Notes: a model not told the origin generated them from the sequence alone. A stretch of DNA of 64,000 bases from an uncultured Bacteroidales bacterium (GCA_902779165.1 CACZAN010000013.1:1-64000); one strand, 5' to 3'. Shown: positions 1-9,468, counted from the stretch's first letter. Numbers and translations are program-made.

Positions 1-327
1 GCAGAGCTCCCCGTGAGGAGCGAGCGTAGGTTACTGCCCCGACGAAGTCAGGGGTACCTTTCTCGTTTGCGGGTGCAAAGGTACGGCGATTTTTCCGAAA
101 CGCCAAACGTTTTCGCAACTTTTTTATCACAAAACCGCAAAAAAATGCAAGATTGTTGATAAGGGTCAACAACCTCGCGCGCGAACATTATTTATATAAC
201 GCGGGCGGGCGAAAGGTCACTTGTTTAGCCTTGAACTGCAAAAACGCACGATTTCTACTCAAGGAAGCGGCATCGGAATTATACCGAACTCACGTTCTAA
301 ATTGGAAAAAATGATGCCAATGGCTCT
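1..327. other. Non-coding left edge with a minus-strand promoter and a repeat end
   Basis: No convincing gene lies in this stretch. It holds a good Bacteroidota promoter reading leftward off the window (76-107) and, at about 277-294, the motif TTATACCGAACTCACG. The same motif, allowing a few base changes, recurs at the ends of the composite repeats at 12.2-12.8 kb and 40.35 kb. Here it sits about 35 bp beyond the 3' end of the RAYT transposase gene. The rest is AT-rich spacer without further recognisable structure. Confidence 0.6.
76..107 (-). promoter_or_regulatory. Bacteroidota-type promoter reading off the left edge
   Basis: On the minus strand a -33 box TTTG (104-107) is followed after exactly 20 nt by the -7 box TACCTTTG (76-83). 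This matches the established Bacteroidota primary-sigma consensus. The gene it drives must start left of the window. Confidence 0.75.
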
Positions 328-1635
328 TTATCCTGCATGGGTTGCATCGGGTGCTTCTTGGTGTTTCCACCAGTCATCCTTAGTCCTGCATAGTGCCTGC
401 GCCACGCAGTTCATGGCTTTACAGAAGGGAACGTGGATGGCATCGTCTTTCCTGCGGAACTGGTAGCGCCAGGGTGTCACGAGGAGGAGAAGGTCGTTAG
501 CACAGGTATCAATCATCTCTTCGGAGGGGTGGTAGCGGTCGGAGAAGCCGTTGTCGATGATGCGGATGACGGGGTAGCCAGCTGCGCTGGCGGCATCCAT
601 GATGTCTTGCTCGCCGCGGGCGATGCGGGCCGAGACAAGGAGTGCGCCTGCGGCGGCAGCCTCTAAGCAGCGCGTTTTCTGCTGAGCAAAGAGGGCGGCA
701 TCCATACGGTGGCAAACGACGGGCTGCAGGCGGCGCTTCAGCAGCTCGCGGTTGCCATAGCTGTCACAGCTGATGTGACCGTTTTCAATGAGAAAGCGCG
801 CTTGTAGCTCTTGCCAGATGGCAGGCGTGAACTGATTAGCGGTGCATTCACGGCGCAGAAATCCACACATGGCAGAGGGGCTGACGGCGGTGTCGATGCC
901 GCCGCGGCGGGGCATGAGCAGGGCGCGGTTGGAGGTGCGCAGCAGGCGGCTGCGCGGGTTGTTGAGGATATAGGCGCGCTGGGTGGCCAGCTGCGCCTCA
1001 TCAACGGGGACGACATCGCAGTAGCCAGCATCGAAGAGAGGTGGGAGAGGGGCGGAGGGGGAGGGGTGATGCTCAACGACTGAATCGTTGAGCGCCATCG
1101 CAGCATTGGTGGTTGCGGCATTGGTGGCTGCTGCTTTGGTGGTTGCTTCCGCGTTGGACGTGATGGCGTCAGGCGATTTGGTCGCCAGCCCTTCCGCCTG
1201 CCCTTCTGTTGCTGGGGCCGTTATGCGGCCTGTCATTTCCCAATAGCGGCGGTTGCAGCCTTGCTTGAAGCCGGCGATGACGCGGCCGATGTGGGTGCGG
1301 CGGCCTGTGGCGGAAAAGATGTCGCGGGTGGCGTGCAGGAGGATGTGGAGATGTTCGGGCATAATCACGTAGGTGTCCACTTCTACCATCGGGTAGTGGC
1401 GCTTGATGCTCGTTAACAGCTCCTGCTGCACCATCTGTCCGAAGGGCGTCAGCTCCACATGGGGCGCCGTGGCATCGCCGTCGGGCTTGCCGATGTCGCC
1501 GCATACCCGCCCTAACGGTTGCCGAAGCTGCTGTCCGGTACTGATGGTGATGTGGAAGTAGCCGCGGTAGCTGTATTCATGCGTGAAACTGCGGCGTTTC
1601 ATGCTGTGTGCTGTAGGCTTCTTTGGCGTTTCCAT
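328..1635 (-). CDS. REP-associated tyrosine transposase (RAYT, IS200-like Y1 family) with a long C-terminal domain
   Basis: This 435-residue protein begins with a Y1 transposase (HUH) domain at about residues 18-135. The metal-binding HUH pair is visible as MPEHLHILLH (H95, H97), and the candidate catalytic tyrosine is Y131 in FKQGCNRRYWE. The block YILNNPRSRL at 222-231 matches the RAYT C-terminal signature. Between them, residues about 137-199 form an Ala/Pro-rich insertion that is not part of the normal fold and encodes one of the REP-like palindromes (1071-1093). The C-terminal 180 residues include LLVSARIARGEQDIMDAA and look like a DprA/Rossmann-type domain; that is a weak inference. RAYT enzymes cut and rejoin single-stranded REP hairpins. 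The gene starts 13 bp after the large lipoprotein gene and may be co-transcribed with it. An alternative start is Met12. Confidence 0.75.
   Translation of the reverse strand: METPKKPTAHSMKRRSFTHEYSYRGYFHITISTGQQLRQPLGRVCGDIGKPDGDATAPHVELTPFGQMVQQELLTSIKRHYPMVEVDTYVIMPEHLHILLHATRDIFSATGRRTHIGRVIAGFKQGCNRRYWEMTGRITAPATEGQAEGLATKSPDAITSNAEATTKAAATNAATTNAAMALNDSVVEHHPSPSAPLPPLFDAGYCDVVPVDEAQLATQRAYILNNPRSRLLRTSNRALLMPRRGGIDTAVSPSAMCGFLRRECTANQFTPAIWQELQARFLIENGHISCDSYGNRELLKRRLQPVVCHRMDAALFAQQKTRCLEAAAAGALLVSARIARGEQDIMDAASAAGYPVIRIIDNGFSDRYHPSEEMIDTCANDLLLLVTPWRYQFRRKDDAIHVPFCKAMNCVAQALCRTKDDWWKHQEAPDATHAG
1071..1100. repeat. REP-like palindrome (family 2) inside the RAYT gene
   Basis: A 9-bp perfect stem GCTCAACGA / TCGTTGAGC encloses loop CTGAA and is followed by GCCATCG. 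The copy at 8483-8512 has the same layout (GCTCGGCGA, loop CGGAA, TCGCCGAGC, then GCTATCG). The two stem differences (AA to GG) are compensated on the other arm, as expected for a selected hairpin. It lies in the low-complexity insertion of the transposase gene. Confidence 0.75.
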
Positions 1636-1648
1636 CAGCGAGCCTGTC

Positions 1649-4060
1649 TTATTGCGTTATCAGGTGTGAAGCCACGTGCATGGGCGGTACTTCCATTCCT
1701 CGTGGTGCTCCTCCATATTCTACGTAAGGCCGCTTGCGGAGGGGCGTCGGGGTGTATTCGTCAGGAGAGGGGACGGTTTGGCGCGCCTCCTGTTTGCCTG
1801 ATGATGCCGTCTGATGGTTGTGATGGGCGTGTGTTGGGGCTGATTCCTTCACGCCGGCCGATGGTGCAAACTGATAAACAGTATCAATTGCTGCCACGTA
1901 AAAGTTCTTGTCAAGGAAATGCTGTCGGCCTTCAAGCTTATACACCCGTGCCGGTGCGCCGTTGGGCATGGTGATGTCTTCTGTTTGAACTGTGGTTTGC
2001 GGTGCACCTCTGTATTCCAAGTAATTAATCATCTTGCCATCAATCACCAAGAATTGATCTGGATTTCCGATTTGAACCTCCATATCTACTAAATAATTGG
2101 TAAGTGGGGGGTAACTATTTTGATAATCGGCAACAATACGCATATCATAGAGAATCTTATATGCATACCAACCGGAAGCCTTTGTAGATGTTCCATTATT
2201 GCCCACAAATTCAACATTATCTACTGTGGAAATATTGACACCATCATCATACAAACCGTTTTGTCCGTATTTTTCCCAATCACCCGGTGAGGGGGAAAGA
2301 TATTTTTGCGTTGTTATTTCCACATCCTTCACCTCAGCCAAATTCGTCACACCTATAGACCTCGTTTTGATGAAAATCGAATCCATATCTGCTTGACTTT
2401 GAGAATGATATGTGATTTTTCCCCCATCCCAAGAAAATTCACCAGTCACAGAGTTTGTATAACCCGCAGTTGCAAGGGCAAGTGTCACAAACAAAAACGA
2501 CCCGCTAAATGTGTCGGTAAACGTTTTTCCATCGGAGTAGATGCGATCTCGGTAAACAATGGGCGCCCACGCCAAGATAATGTTATCATGCGGGGTGTTC
2601 CATTCCCAGCTTTTCCGATACACAACCTTCGTAAGCCGAACCTCTTTCACAGCCATATATTTGACAATATACTCTATGGTCTTGGGCTCACTTTCAGAAA
2701 CATTCCGAGGAGTTAGTATCTGCCTAAAGAGGGCTGAAACCTCATACGCTGTAGCTGTCTCGTCGGAAATAAGGACATCAGGCCTTTCCGTAACCGTAAC
2801 ATCTACCAGCTCGGGTTGGCTAAGTTCGAGATACGGAATGGCTATCTGGCTTCCTTCAATCTCTACAGTACCGTATGCAACATAGCCCCAATTTATAGAA
2901 ATTGTCTGCCCACCACCTATTTCATAGGTCTGGCTTCCGCTGTACACCGTCGGATTTTCTCCTTCAGAACGGATGACCGGCTCAGCAGAAGATGTCTGCT
3001 TCAGTATCTCGTCGTTATCTACATGAACTGTATCATTGGTGAGGCTGACGGCGACCTGGGCCGTGGGCGCATAGTTGACGGCCTGCTGCTCCATGCGTTG
3101 GGTGTCGAACCAGGTGTAGGCGCTCTGCTGCTCGTATGCGATGGTCATCGACGAGGCTCCGGCGGTGAGGGCGAAAGGCGACTGCGTGCTGGTGGTTCCG
3201 CTGAGCGGTTTCGTTTTATAGGAGAAGGTGGTTTGCGGATCGGGGTATTCGGTAGTCGTCTCCACCACCGCCACGTAGTGTACGTCGAAGGCGAGGGTGC
3301 GCGCTTCCATCGGCTCAGCGGCATTGGTGGGCGTGGCCTCGACGGTGAATGTCACGCTGACATCATACACCTGCTCGGAGGTGATGCTGCCTCGGGTGGC
3401 GGGCTGAACGACAGGGCGCAGACGGACGGCTGTCAGGCGAGGTCGGGCGGCCTTGGCCGTTGCCTGCTTCTCTATGGTAGAGGTCTCGCCGGGAGTGGCC
3501 GACGAGAGGCGCATGTAAGGCAGCGTGACCACCTTGCCTGCGGTGTTGTGGTGGTCGATGCGCTCGTAGGAGATATTGAATCGGACTGTCTGCTTGCCAA
3601 TGGCATAGTGCTGCTCCACCTGTGTGGTGACGATTTCGCCCTGCGTCTGCTGGTTGTCGGTGTCCTTGATGCGGCTGATGGCAACCACGTCGGCAACATC
3701 CACCCCGCGGATGGTGTCGGCATCCACCGTGAGATGCACGCTGGCTTTCGGCTGCGCCTGGAAGGTGGTGCCGTCCGGCTCGGTATAGGTGCTGGCCAGG
3801 GACATGTTGACCGTGGTAGGGGTGGATGAGCTGACGACGGCCGGGTTGGCTGTCGTGGCCGTCTGATTGTCAAGGGTCAGCGTGACGGCCCCTACCTTTC
3901 CTTCCTGGTCGGGTGTAGTACCTTGCTGAGGTTGTTCTGTCCCAGGTTTCGGCTCGGCCTCATCATCGCCGCAAGCGGTGAAGAGGGCGGAAGCGAAACA
4001 GAAAAAAGAAATGGCCGTCAGCGCAGCAAACGCACTGCCTGACAAATGCTTGAAGTGCAT
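1649..4060 (-). CDS. Large surface lipoprotein of unknown function
   Basis: This 803-residue protein has an N-terminal hydrophobic segment ending in the lipobox LFTAC, with Cys30 as the lipidation site. It is followed by GDDEAEPKPG, an acidic stretch typical of the Bacteroidota signal that sends lipoproteins to the outer leaflet. The body is Thr/Val-rich and probably beta-strand. Two or more similar modules can be seen (for example two segments with the pattern YDVSVTFTVEAT and YEVSALFRQILT, each followed by a conserved IEYIVKYMAV-like strand). No enzymatic motif was recognised. The C-terminal 80 residues contain a His-rich patch (HAHHNHQT). It starts 19 bp after purM, so it may be read from the purM transcript. 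Confidence 0.6.
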   Translation of the reverse strand: MHFKHLSGSAFAALTAISFFCFASALFTACGDDEAEPKPGTEQPQQGTTPDQEGKVGAVTLTLDNQTATTANPAVVSSSTPTTVNMSLASTYTEPDGTTFQAQPKASVHLTVDADTIRGVDVADVVAISRIKDTDNQQTQGEIVTTQVEQHYAIGKQTVRFNISYERIDHHNTAGKVVTLPYMRLSSATPGETSTIEKQATAKAARPRLTAVRLRPVVQPATRGSITSEQVYDVSVTFTVEATPTNAAEPMEARTLAFDVHYVAVVETTTEYPDPQTTFSYKTKPLSGTTSTQSPFALTAGASSMTIAYEQQSAYTWFDTQRMEQQAVNYAPTAQVAVSLTNDTVHVDNDEILKQTSSAEPVIRSEGENPTVYSGSQTYEIGGGQTISINWGYVAYGTVEIEGSQIAIPYLELSQPELVDVTVTERPDVLISDETATAYEVSALFRQILTPRNVSESEPKTIEYIVKYMAVKEVRLTKVVYRKSWEWNTPHDNIILAWAPIVYRDRIYSDGKTFTDTFSGSFLFVTLALATAGYTNSVTGEFSWDGGKITYHSQSQADMDSIFIKTRSIGVTNLAEVKDVEITTQKYLSPSPGDWEKYGQNGLYDDGVNISTVDNVEFVGNNGTSTKASGWYAYKILYDMRIVADYQNSYPPLTNYLVDMEVQIGNPDQFLVIDGKMINYLEYRGAPQTTVQTEDITMPNGAPARVYKLEGRQHFLDKNFYVAAIDTVYQFAPSAGVKESAPTHAHHNHQTASSGKQEARQTVPSPDEYTPTPLRKRPYVEYGGAPRGMEVPPMHVASHLITQ

Positions 4061-4079
4061 GATGCTTTATGTTTTCAGT

Positions 4080-5234
4080 TTAGTAGTTGAACTCGCCGAA
4101 CTCGCTGCGGATGGTGAGGCTGCGCGGTCCTTCCTCGATGTGGCCGATGACTTGCGCGTCGATGTTGAAACTCTTGGAGATGGCGATGACCTGCTCGGCA
4201 TCCTCGGGGCTGACATAGACCTCCAGGCGATGGCCGCAGTTGAAGACCTTGTACATCTCGCTCCAGTCGGCACCGCTCTCCTCGGCGATGATGCGGAAGA
4301 GGGGCGGCACGGGGAACATGTTGTCCTTGATGCGGGGGCGCAGCTGGTCGAGCAGCACTTTGACGACGGGAGCATAGGTACGGGTGGGGGAGAGGACAAG
4401 ACGGCCGACAGAGAGGGAAGAGGCGTCGGCGGACGAACCGCCGACAACGGGGCTTGGGCAGGCTGAGGCGGAGGCGGATGAATTGTTGATTACGCTGTCG
4501 AGTTTGTAGTGGCCGCTATACACCAGCTCCTCGGGGACGGCGTGGTCGTAGGTCTCGGGGTATTTCTCGGCGAGGTATTTGCTGAAGACATCGTGGCGGG
4601 CCGAGGTGAGTCCGTTGCTGCCCATGCCGCCGTTGTATTCGTGCTCGTAGGTGGCCTGTCCAAAGCTGGCGAGACCGACGATGACATCGCCCGGACGGAT
4701 GTTGGCGTTGTTGATGACATCGCTGCGCTTCATGCGACAGGTGACGGTGGAATCAACGATGATGGTGCGGACAAGGTCGCCCACGTCGGCCGTCTCGCCG
4801 CCGGTAGCGTAGATGCCTATGCCCATATCGCGCAGTTCGCTTAGAAGTTCGTCGGTGCCGTTGATGATGGCGCTGATGACTTCGCCAGGGATGAGCATCT
4901 TGTTGCGGCCTATGGTGCTGCTGACGAGGATGTTATCCACGGCACCCACGCAGAGCAGATCGTCGGTATTCATGATGAGGGCATCCTGTGCAATGCCTTT
5001 CCAGACGGAGAGGTCACCCGTCTCGCGCCAGTAGGCATAGGCGAGGCTGCTCTTGGTTCCGGCGCCATCGGCATGCATGATGTTGCAGTACTCGGGGTCG
5101 CCGCCGAGGATGTCTGGGATGATTTTGCAGAAGGCTTGCGGGAAGATTCCCTTGTCGATGTTTCGGATGGCTGCGTGTACGTCCTCCTTTGCGGCAGAGA
5201 CGCCACGCGCCATGTAACGTTGCTTGCTTTCCAT
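4080..5234 (-). CDS. purM: Phosphoribosylformylglycinamidine cyclo-ligase (AIR synthetase)
   Basis: PurM converts FGAM plus ATP to AIR, the fifth step of purine synthesis, in the cytoplasm. The 384-residue protein carries recognisable family blocks: MHADGAGTKSSLAYAYW near residue 53, a GIGIYATGGETADVGDLVRT block near 137, and LVLSPTRTYAPVVK in the C-terminal half. Length fits the Bacteroidota form. Just before LVLSPTRTYAP there is a Ser/Ala-rich stretch (NSSASASACPSPVVGGSS) that looks inserted and spans a REP-like palindrome at 4425-4445. The start codon overlaps the lemA stop by one base (TGATG), so translation is probably coupled. Another purine gene, purC, lies upstream in the same gene run. 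Confidence 0.93.
   Translation of the reverse strand: MESKQRYMARGVSAAKEDVHAAIRNIDKGIFPQAFCKIIPDILGGDPEYCNIMHADGAGTKSSLAYAYWRETGDLSVWKGIAQDALIMNTDDLLCVGAVDNILVSSTIGRNKMLIPGEVISAIINGTDELLSELRDMGIGIYATGGETADVGDLVRTIIVDSTVTCRMKRSDVINNANIRPGDVIVGLASFGQATYEHEYNGGMGSNGLTSARHDVFSKYLAEKYPETYDHAVPEELVYSGHYKLDSVINNSSASASACPSPVVGGSSADASSLSVGRLVLSPTRTYAPVVKVLLDQLRPRIKDNMFPVPPLFRIIAEESGADWSEMYKVFNCGHRLEVYVSPEDAEQVIAISKSFNIDAQVIGHIEEGPRSLTIRSEFGEFNY
4425..4445. repeat. REP-like palindrome (family 2) inside purM
   Basis: An 8-bp perfect stem GTCGGCGG / CCGCCGAC encloses the 5-nt loop ACGAA. Stem length, loop size and flanking G-rich sequence resemble the palindromes at 1071-1093 and 8483-8505. It lies in-frame inside purM and explains the unusual PVVGGSSADASS stretch in the protein. 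It is the most divergent of the three, so membership is less certain. Confidence 0.55.
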
Positions 5235-5821
5235 CAGAATTCTACGGTTGGTGCTTTCTCTGCTCCAGCGTCAGCCTTGAAGTTGCCCTTGACGGCGAAG
5301 CCGAAGAGGTTGGCGAAGATGTTGTTTGGGAAACTACGCACAGTGACATTGTACTTCTGTGCGGCTTCGTTGAAGAGTCGACGGGATTCGGCGATTCGGT
5401 TCTCTGTGCCTTCGAGCTGAGCTTGGAGCTCGCTGAACTGTTCGTTGGCCTTGAGGTCGGGATAGTTCTCGGTGATGGCGAGCAGACGTCCGAGTGCTTG
5501 GCTGACTTCTCCTTGAGCAGCTTGGTATTCAGCCAGTTTCTCAGGGGTGAGGTTCTCGGGGTCTATGGTGATTTGCGTAGCCTTGGTGCGTGCCTCGACC
5601 ACAGCCTGCAGGGTCTCGCTTTCGTGGGCGGCATAGCCTTTTACGGTGTTTACGAGGTTGGGAATCAGGTCGGCGCGACGCTGATACTGGGTTTCTACAT
5701 CAGACCATGCACGTGAGACGTTTTCGTCCTCCGATACCATGGAGTTGTACTGATTGCAGCCGTAGAAGCCGAAGATGACGACGACAGCAGCGATGATGAG
5801 GTAGATTGTTGATTTTTTCAT
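5234..5821 (-). CDS. lemA: LemA family protein
   Basis: This 195-residue protein has an N-terminal membrane anchor (residues 5-21), then a helical LemA domain with the family blocks SRAWSDVETQYQRRADLIPN and LVNTVKGYAAHE near residues 36-67 and AESRRLFNEAAQKYN near 160. LemA proteins are membrane-anchored, mostly extracytoplasmic helical bundles of poorly defined function. They are commonly encoded next to TPM-domain proteins, as here (the TPM gene lies immediately upstream, 63 bp away). A lipobox-like FYGC is also present. Its stop overlaps the purM start by one base. Confidence 0.9.
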   Translation of the reverse strand: MKKSTIYLIIAAVVVIFGFYGCNQYNSMVSEDENVSRAWSDVETQYQRRADLIPNLVNTVKGYAAHESETLQAVVEARTKATQITIDPENLTPEKLAEYQAAQGEVSQALGRLLAITENYPDLKANEQFSELQAQLEGTENRIAESRRLFNEAAQKYNVTVRSFPNNIFANLFGFAVKGNFKADAGAEKAPTVEF

Positions 5822-5884
5822 TGTTGTTATGTTTTTAGGGTTATTGAATATTTATGTGAGCAAGTGGGGTGAATGTATGGTTTG

Positions 5885-6850
5885 TCAGAAGTGTCCGCCG
5901 GCACCTCCTCCTCCGAAGGAACCTCCTCCGAATGATCCTCCTCCGAATCCTCCACCGCGACCGAAGAAGCTGCCTCCGAGAGCGCCTCCTGCGGCAGCTC
6001 CACCGCTACCGCTGTTGATGTTTTCGTCCCAATGAACTTCCTTGGTGAAGAAACAGTTGGTGCAACGGTAGGTGTCGTGGTGCGAGCGTATGCCGAGTAG
6101 TCTGTTCTTAGTGGTATAGCCGCTGATTTTCTTCATCTTGTGCTGGTGGCAACTGGGGCAGTAGGACTTCTTGTAGTTGTCGTACCAGATACCAAAGAAA
6201 ATGAGTCCCAAACCGAGTAACATACAGACGACGAATGCGATGAGCGCGGCAACGTCGTCTTCGTCATCGAAGTCCGATGAACCTACGAGGGAATCGTCGC
6301 CATCGACATATTGAGTAATGGCGCGAACGGTATTGAGCATCGCCTCGTCCCATTCTCCTTCGCGCAGATAGGGTAGCATCTGCCTGTTCTCGATACGTTT
6401 GCAGATAGCGTCGGGCAGTGTTCCTTCGAGGCCGCGTCCCGTAAGGATATAGTAGGCTCGGTCTTCTGTGGCGAGCACGATGATGAGTCCTGTGTTCTGC
6501 TCCTTTGAACCAATACCATATTTGCGTCCGAGTGCCATGCTGAAATCATAGGCTTCACCTCCTTCAATACGCTCAACGACAGCAAGTACGGTCTGTACGC
6601 CATGTGATGCTTCCATCTGTCCGAGCCAAAGGTTCAGTGAATCCACCGTGGTTCGTGAGAGGATGTCATCGGGGTTGGAGACGTACTGTGTCTTGTCCTG
6701 AAGGTAGGGGATGGGAAGATTGTCTGGCGTGTAGGTGGCGGCGAGGAGGTGGGGTACCGAGCAAATATGCTCGGCACACAACAGGAGCACCAGTGCTATG
6801 AGGCGTGTAGAACTTATCAGGGTCTTAAGGCTGGAGAGGAATGTTCTCAT
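5885..6850 (-). CDS. TPM-domain (YgcG-like) membrane protein with zinc ribbon and Gly-rich tail
   Basis: A signal or anchor sequence is followed by a TPM domain (about residues 45-200; block YYILTGRGLEGTLPDA), a transmembrane helix near residue 215 (AALIAFVVCMLLGLGLIFFG), a CPSCH...CTNC zinc ribbon and a Gly/Phe-rich tail. This is the classic YgcG/TPM layout; such proteins partner with LemA, encoded just downstream. I chose the internal Met at 6850 (MRTFLSSLKTL) because it gives a clean signal peptide; a start at 6904 is possible and would add 18 residues. The molecular function is not settled for the family. Confidence 0.85.
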   Translation of the reverse strand: MRTFLSSLKTLISSTRLIALVLLLCAEHICSVPHLLAATYTPDNLPIPYLQDKTQYVSNPDDILSRTTVDSLNLWLGQMEASHGVQTVLAVVERIEGGEAYDFSMALGRKYGIGSKEQNTGLIIVLATEDRAYYILTGRGLEGTLPDAICKRIENRQMLPYLREGEWDEAMLNTVRAITQYVDGDDSLVGSSDFDDEDDVAALIAFVVCMLLGLGLIFFGIWYDNYKKSYCPSCHQHKMKKISGYTTKNRLLGIRSHHDTYRCTNCFFTKEVHWDENINSGSGGAAAGGALGGSFFGRGGGFGGGSFGGGSFGGGGAGGHF

Positions 6851-6909
6851 TGGCTTGTTTTTTCCTTTTATGTCAAAAGATGATGCTGGTGACCTTAGCT
6901 TCACATTAT

Positions 6910-7728
6910 TTAATCTTTTCCGTTCCAGAACTCCCAGCTGGCTACGGCCTGACGATGCAGCATTTCGAGTCCGCCTTTGACGGTGGCTCCGAAACGGCGC
7001 CCTTGGCGCATGAACTCTGTGACTTCGGGGTTGTAGACGAGGTCGTAGAGCAGATGTCGTGGTGACAGGGCGGCGTAGGGGAGTGGCGGTGCTGTGTCAA
7101 TGTTTGGATGCATTCCAAGGGGGGTGCAGTTGACGATGACGTTGTATTCAGCAAGGAGGGCGGGAGTGACATCGGAGTAGGTGAAGGGTCTCTCCCCCGC
7201 CCCCTCTCCTGTTAGAGAGGGGAGCTTTTCTGGGCGCTTGCGGGTGACGTAGCGCCATTCGATTCCGAGTCTTTCGAGGCCTCGGCAGATGGCTTTCGAG
7301 GCGCCGCCGGTTCCGAGCACGAGGGCTCGGCGGTGGTATGGTTGAAGGAGGGGTCTGATACTCTCCATGAATCCGATGATGTCGGAGTTGAAGCCCTTGA
7401 GGTAGTGGCGTGGCTGCTCGACGGACGGACTGCCGGGCCCACTCTCCACCGGTTCTCGGGTGATGCGAATCACATTGACGGCTCCAATGGCACGGGCCTC
7501 GTCAGAGAGTTCATCGAGAAATGGGATGACAGCCTTTTTATGAGGAATGGTGACATTGAGTCCCTGGAGGTTTGGGTGCTCCTGAATGATATGCAACAAC
7601 ATCTCAGCCGACGGCACCTCGAAGTTGAGGTAGTCGGCATCGATTCCTTCGCGCGCGAATTTTTCTAAGAAGAACGCGCGTGAGAAGGAGTGGCCGAGAG
7701 GGTAGCCAAGCAGACCGTATTCTTTCAT
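6910..7728 (-). CDS. aroE: Shikimate dehydrogenase
   Basis: AroE reduces 3-dehydroshikimate with NADPH in aromatic amino acid synthesis. The start ([16 protein letters not shown]) overlaps the ubiE stop as ATGA. Visible motifs are [11 protein letters not shown] with the catalytic Lys near 64-65, GFNSDIIGF with the catalytic Asp116, the nucleotide-binding GTGGASKA at 139-146, and [10 protein letters not shown] near 200. At 272 residues it is about 25 longer than usual. The extra residues are two in-frame insertions: about 91-106, and about 166-181 ([14 protein letters not shown]), the latter being the translation of a REP-like palindrome at 7201-7222. Both fall at predicted surface loops, so activity is plausible. 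Confidence 0.92.
   Translation of the reverse strand: MKEYGLLGYPLGHSFSRAFFLEKFAREGIDADYLNFEVPSAEMLLHIIQEHPNLQGLNVTIPHKKAVIPFLDELSDEARAIGAVNVIRITREPVESGPGSPSVEQPRHYLKGFNSDIIGFMESIRPLLQPYHRRALVLGTGGASKAICRGLERLGIEWRYVTRKRPEKLPSLTGEGAGERPFTYSDVTPALLAEYNVIVNCTPLGMHPNIDTAPPLPYAALSPRHLLYDLVYNPEVTEFMRQGRRFGATVKGGLEMLHRQAVASWEFWNGKD
7191..7225. repeat. REP-like GC-rich palindrome (family 1) inside aroE
   Basis: An 8-bp perfect stem CCCCTCTC (7201-7208) / GAGAGGGG (7215-7222) with loop CTGTTA, flanked by a C-rich tract (CTCCCCCGC). It is the same design as the elements in truA and the transporter gene and is inserted in-frame. Confidence 0.75.
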
Positions 7729-8465
7729 TTTGTTGCCAGATACATAGTTGAGAGTCCGAAGGTGAAGCGCTGGTACTGCACTTCGCTGAAGCCGCAATGG
7801 CGAAGGAGGGGAACCAGGATCTCGGCTTGCGGGAAAGCAGCCATCGATTGAGGAAGATAGGTGTATGCGCTGTCATCGTGGCTGACGAGACGTCCGATGA
7901 AGGGCATTACGGTGTGGGCGTAGAACCCGAACAGTTGCTTCATGGGAAAGCGTGGAGGCGTGGTGAGTTCCACCAGCATTAAATGTCCGCCAGGAATGAG
8001 CACTCGGCACATCTCCTTGAGTCCCGCTTCGAGATCGTCGAAATTACGGGCTCCGTAGGCGACCGTGACGGCATCGAACGTCTCGTTATCGAAGGAGAGG
8101 GCTGTGGAGTCGTCCTTCATGAAGAAGATGACGTTGTCCAGTCCAGCCGCTTTCACCTTTTCGCGCCCCACATCCATCATCCCCTCGCTGATGTCTACCC
8201 CGATAATGCGGTCTGGATCCAGGCGTTGAGCTGCGAGTATGGCGAAATCGCCCGTTCCTGTAGCGATATCAAGTATCGTCTGAGGTGCAAACGGTTTCAA
8301 GGCATCGATAGCTTTGCGTCGCCAGCGACGGTCGATTCCGAGTGATAGCGAGTGGTTCAGGCGGTCGTAGGTGGGGGCGATGTGGTTGAACATCATTTCC
8401 ACCTGCTCGCGCTTGGGTCCGCGGGCTGTAGGGTAGGGGGTGATGGGCTCTTGATGGTGGGGCAT
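7725..8465 (-). CDS. ubiE: Demethylmenaquinone methyltransferase (UbiE/MenG)
   Basis: This SAM-dependent methyltransferase performs the last step of menaquinone synthesis. The 246-residue protein shows the family signature [20 protein letters not shown] at about 27-46, SAM motif [15 protein letters not shown] near 64, and a conserved [12 protein letters not shown] block near 135. Bacteroidota use menaquinone, so the menaquinone role is expected. It overlaps aroE by ATGA and follows purC by 52 bp; that gap holds a REP-like palindrome. The neighbours suggest a mixed housekeeping operon rather than a menaquinone cluster. Confidence 0.92.
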   Translation of the reverse strand: MPHHQEPITPYPTARGPKREQVEMMFNHIAPTYDRLNHSLSLGIDRRWRRKAIDALKPFAPQTILDIATGTGDFAILAAQRLDPDRIIGVDISEGMMDVGREKVKAAGLDNVIFFMKDDSTALSFDNETFDAVTVAYGARNFDDLEAGLKEMCRVLIPGGHLMLVELTTPPRFPMKQLFGFYAHTVMPFIGRLVSHDDSAYTYLPQSMAAFPQAEILVPLLRHCGFSEVQYQRFTFGLSTMYLATK

Positions 8466-8482
8466 AACTGCTGGGAGAGGAG

Positions 8483-8512
8483 GCTCGGCGACGGAATCGC
8501 CGAGCGCTATCG
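8483..8512. repeat. REP-like palindrome (family 2) between purC and ubiE
   Basis: A 9-bp perfect stem GCTCGGCGA / TCGCCGAGC encloses loop CGGAA, followed by GCTATCG. It is the intergenic sister of the copy inside the RAYT gene (1071-1100). Being between two co-directional genes it could also act as an mRNA processing or stability hairpin. Confidence 0.75.
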
Positions 8513-8517
8513 GGATA

Positions 8518-9468
8518 TTATTGGTGGGTGGAGAGCCAGGTGGCTACGTTCTTCTCGATGCGGGCTGCTACATCATCGCCGGAAGCCTCTTTAACAAACT
8601 TCTCGCCTACGATGTGCTCGTAGAGTTCGATATAGCGCTCACTGATGCTGTCAACGAAGGCCTCGGTCAGTTCGGGCATCACGTCGCCAGGGCGGTTCAT
8701 GAAGTTGTGGTCGATGAGCCACTGGCGCACAAACTCTTTCGAGAGCTGACGCTGTGGCTCGTTTTTCGCGAACTTCTCCTCGTAACCTTCAGCGTAGAAA
8801 TAGCGACTGCTGTCGGGCGTGTGTATTTCATCAATGAGAATCACTTTTCCTTCGCGCTTGCCGAATTCATATTTAGTATCGACGAGAATGAGCCCTTTCT
8901 TCGAAGCAATCTCTGTACCACGCTGGAATAGCGCGCGTGTGTAGCGTTCCATTACCTCATAATCCTCTGCGCTGACGATTCCTTGTGCGATGATTTCCTC
9001 CTTGGAAATATTTTCGTCGTGCCCCTCATCGGCCTTCGTTGTCGGAGTGATGATGGGTTCTGGGAAACGCTGATTTTCGCGCATACCATCGGGTAACTTG
9101 ACTCCGCAGAGTTCTCGGCAGCCGTTCTTGTACTCGCGCCATGCAGATCCGGTAAGATATCCGCGAATAATCATCTCCACGCGGAACCCTTCGGCCTTCA
9201 GACCAACAGTAACCATTGGGTCGGGGGTAGCAAGTTTCCAGTTAGGAACGATATCTGCTGTGGCATCGAGGAAACTGGCGGCAATCTGGTTCAGTACCTG
9301 TCCCTTGAAAGGAATGCCTTTTGGGAGTACCACGTCGAACGCCGAAATGCGATCAGTGGCTACCATCACCATCAGGTCATCGTTGATGTTGTACACGTCG
9401 CGTACCTTGCCGTGGTACACGCTTTTCTGTCCGGGAAATTGGAATTCAGTCTTTGTTAATGCTTTCAT
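8518..9468 (-). CDS. purC: Phosphoribosylaminoimidazole-succinocarboxamide synthase (SAICAR synthetase)
   Basis: PurC joins CAIR and aspartate with ATP in purine synthesis. The 316-residue protein has the N-terminal block [28 protein letters not shown] in pieces ([14 protein letters not shown], residues about 21-48), then [17 protein letters not shown] near 125 and [12 protein letters not shown] near 192 followed by [12 protein letters not shown]. Length matches the Bacteroidota form. Its 5' end overlaps the phoH 3' end by 23 bp in another frame, so the two are co-transcribed. Confidence 0.95.
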   Translation of the reverse strand: MKALTKTEFQFPGQKSVYHGKVRDVYNINDDLMVMVATDRISAFDVVLPKGIPFKGQVLNQIAASFLDATADIVPNWKLATPDPMVTVGLKAEGFRVEMIIRGYLTGSAWREYKNGCRELCGVKLPDGMRENQRFPEPIITPTTKADEGHDENISKEEIIAQGIVSAEDYEVMERYTRALFQRGTEIASKKGLILVDTKYEFGKREGKVILIDEIHTPDSSRYFYAEGYEEKFAKNEPQRQLSKEFVRQWLIDHNFMNRPGDVMPELTEAFVDSISERYIELYEHIVGEKFVKEASGDDVAARIEKNVATWLSTHQ

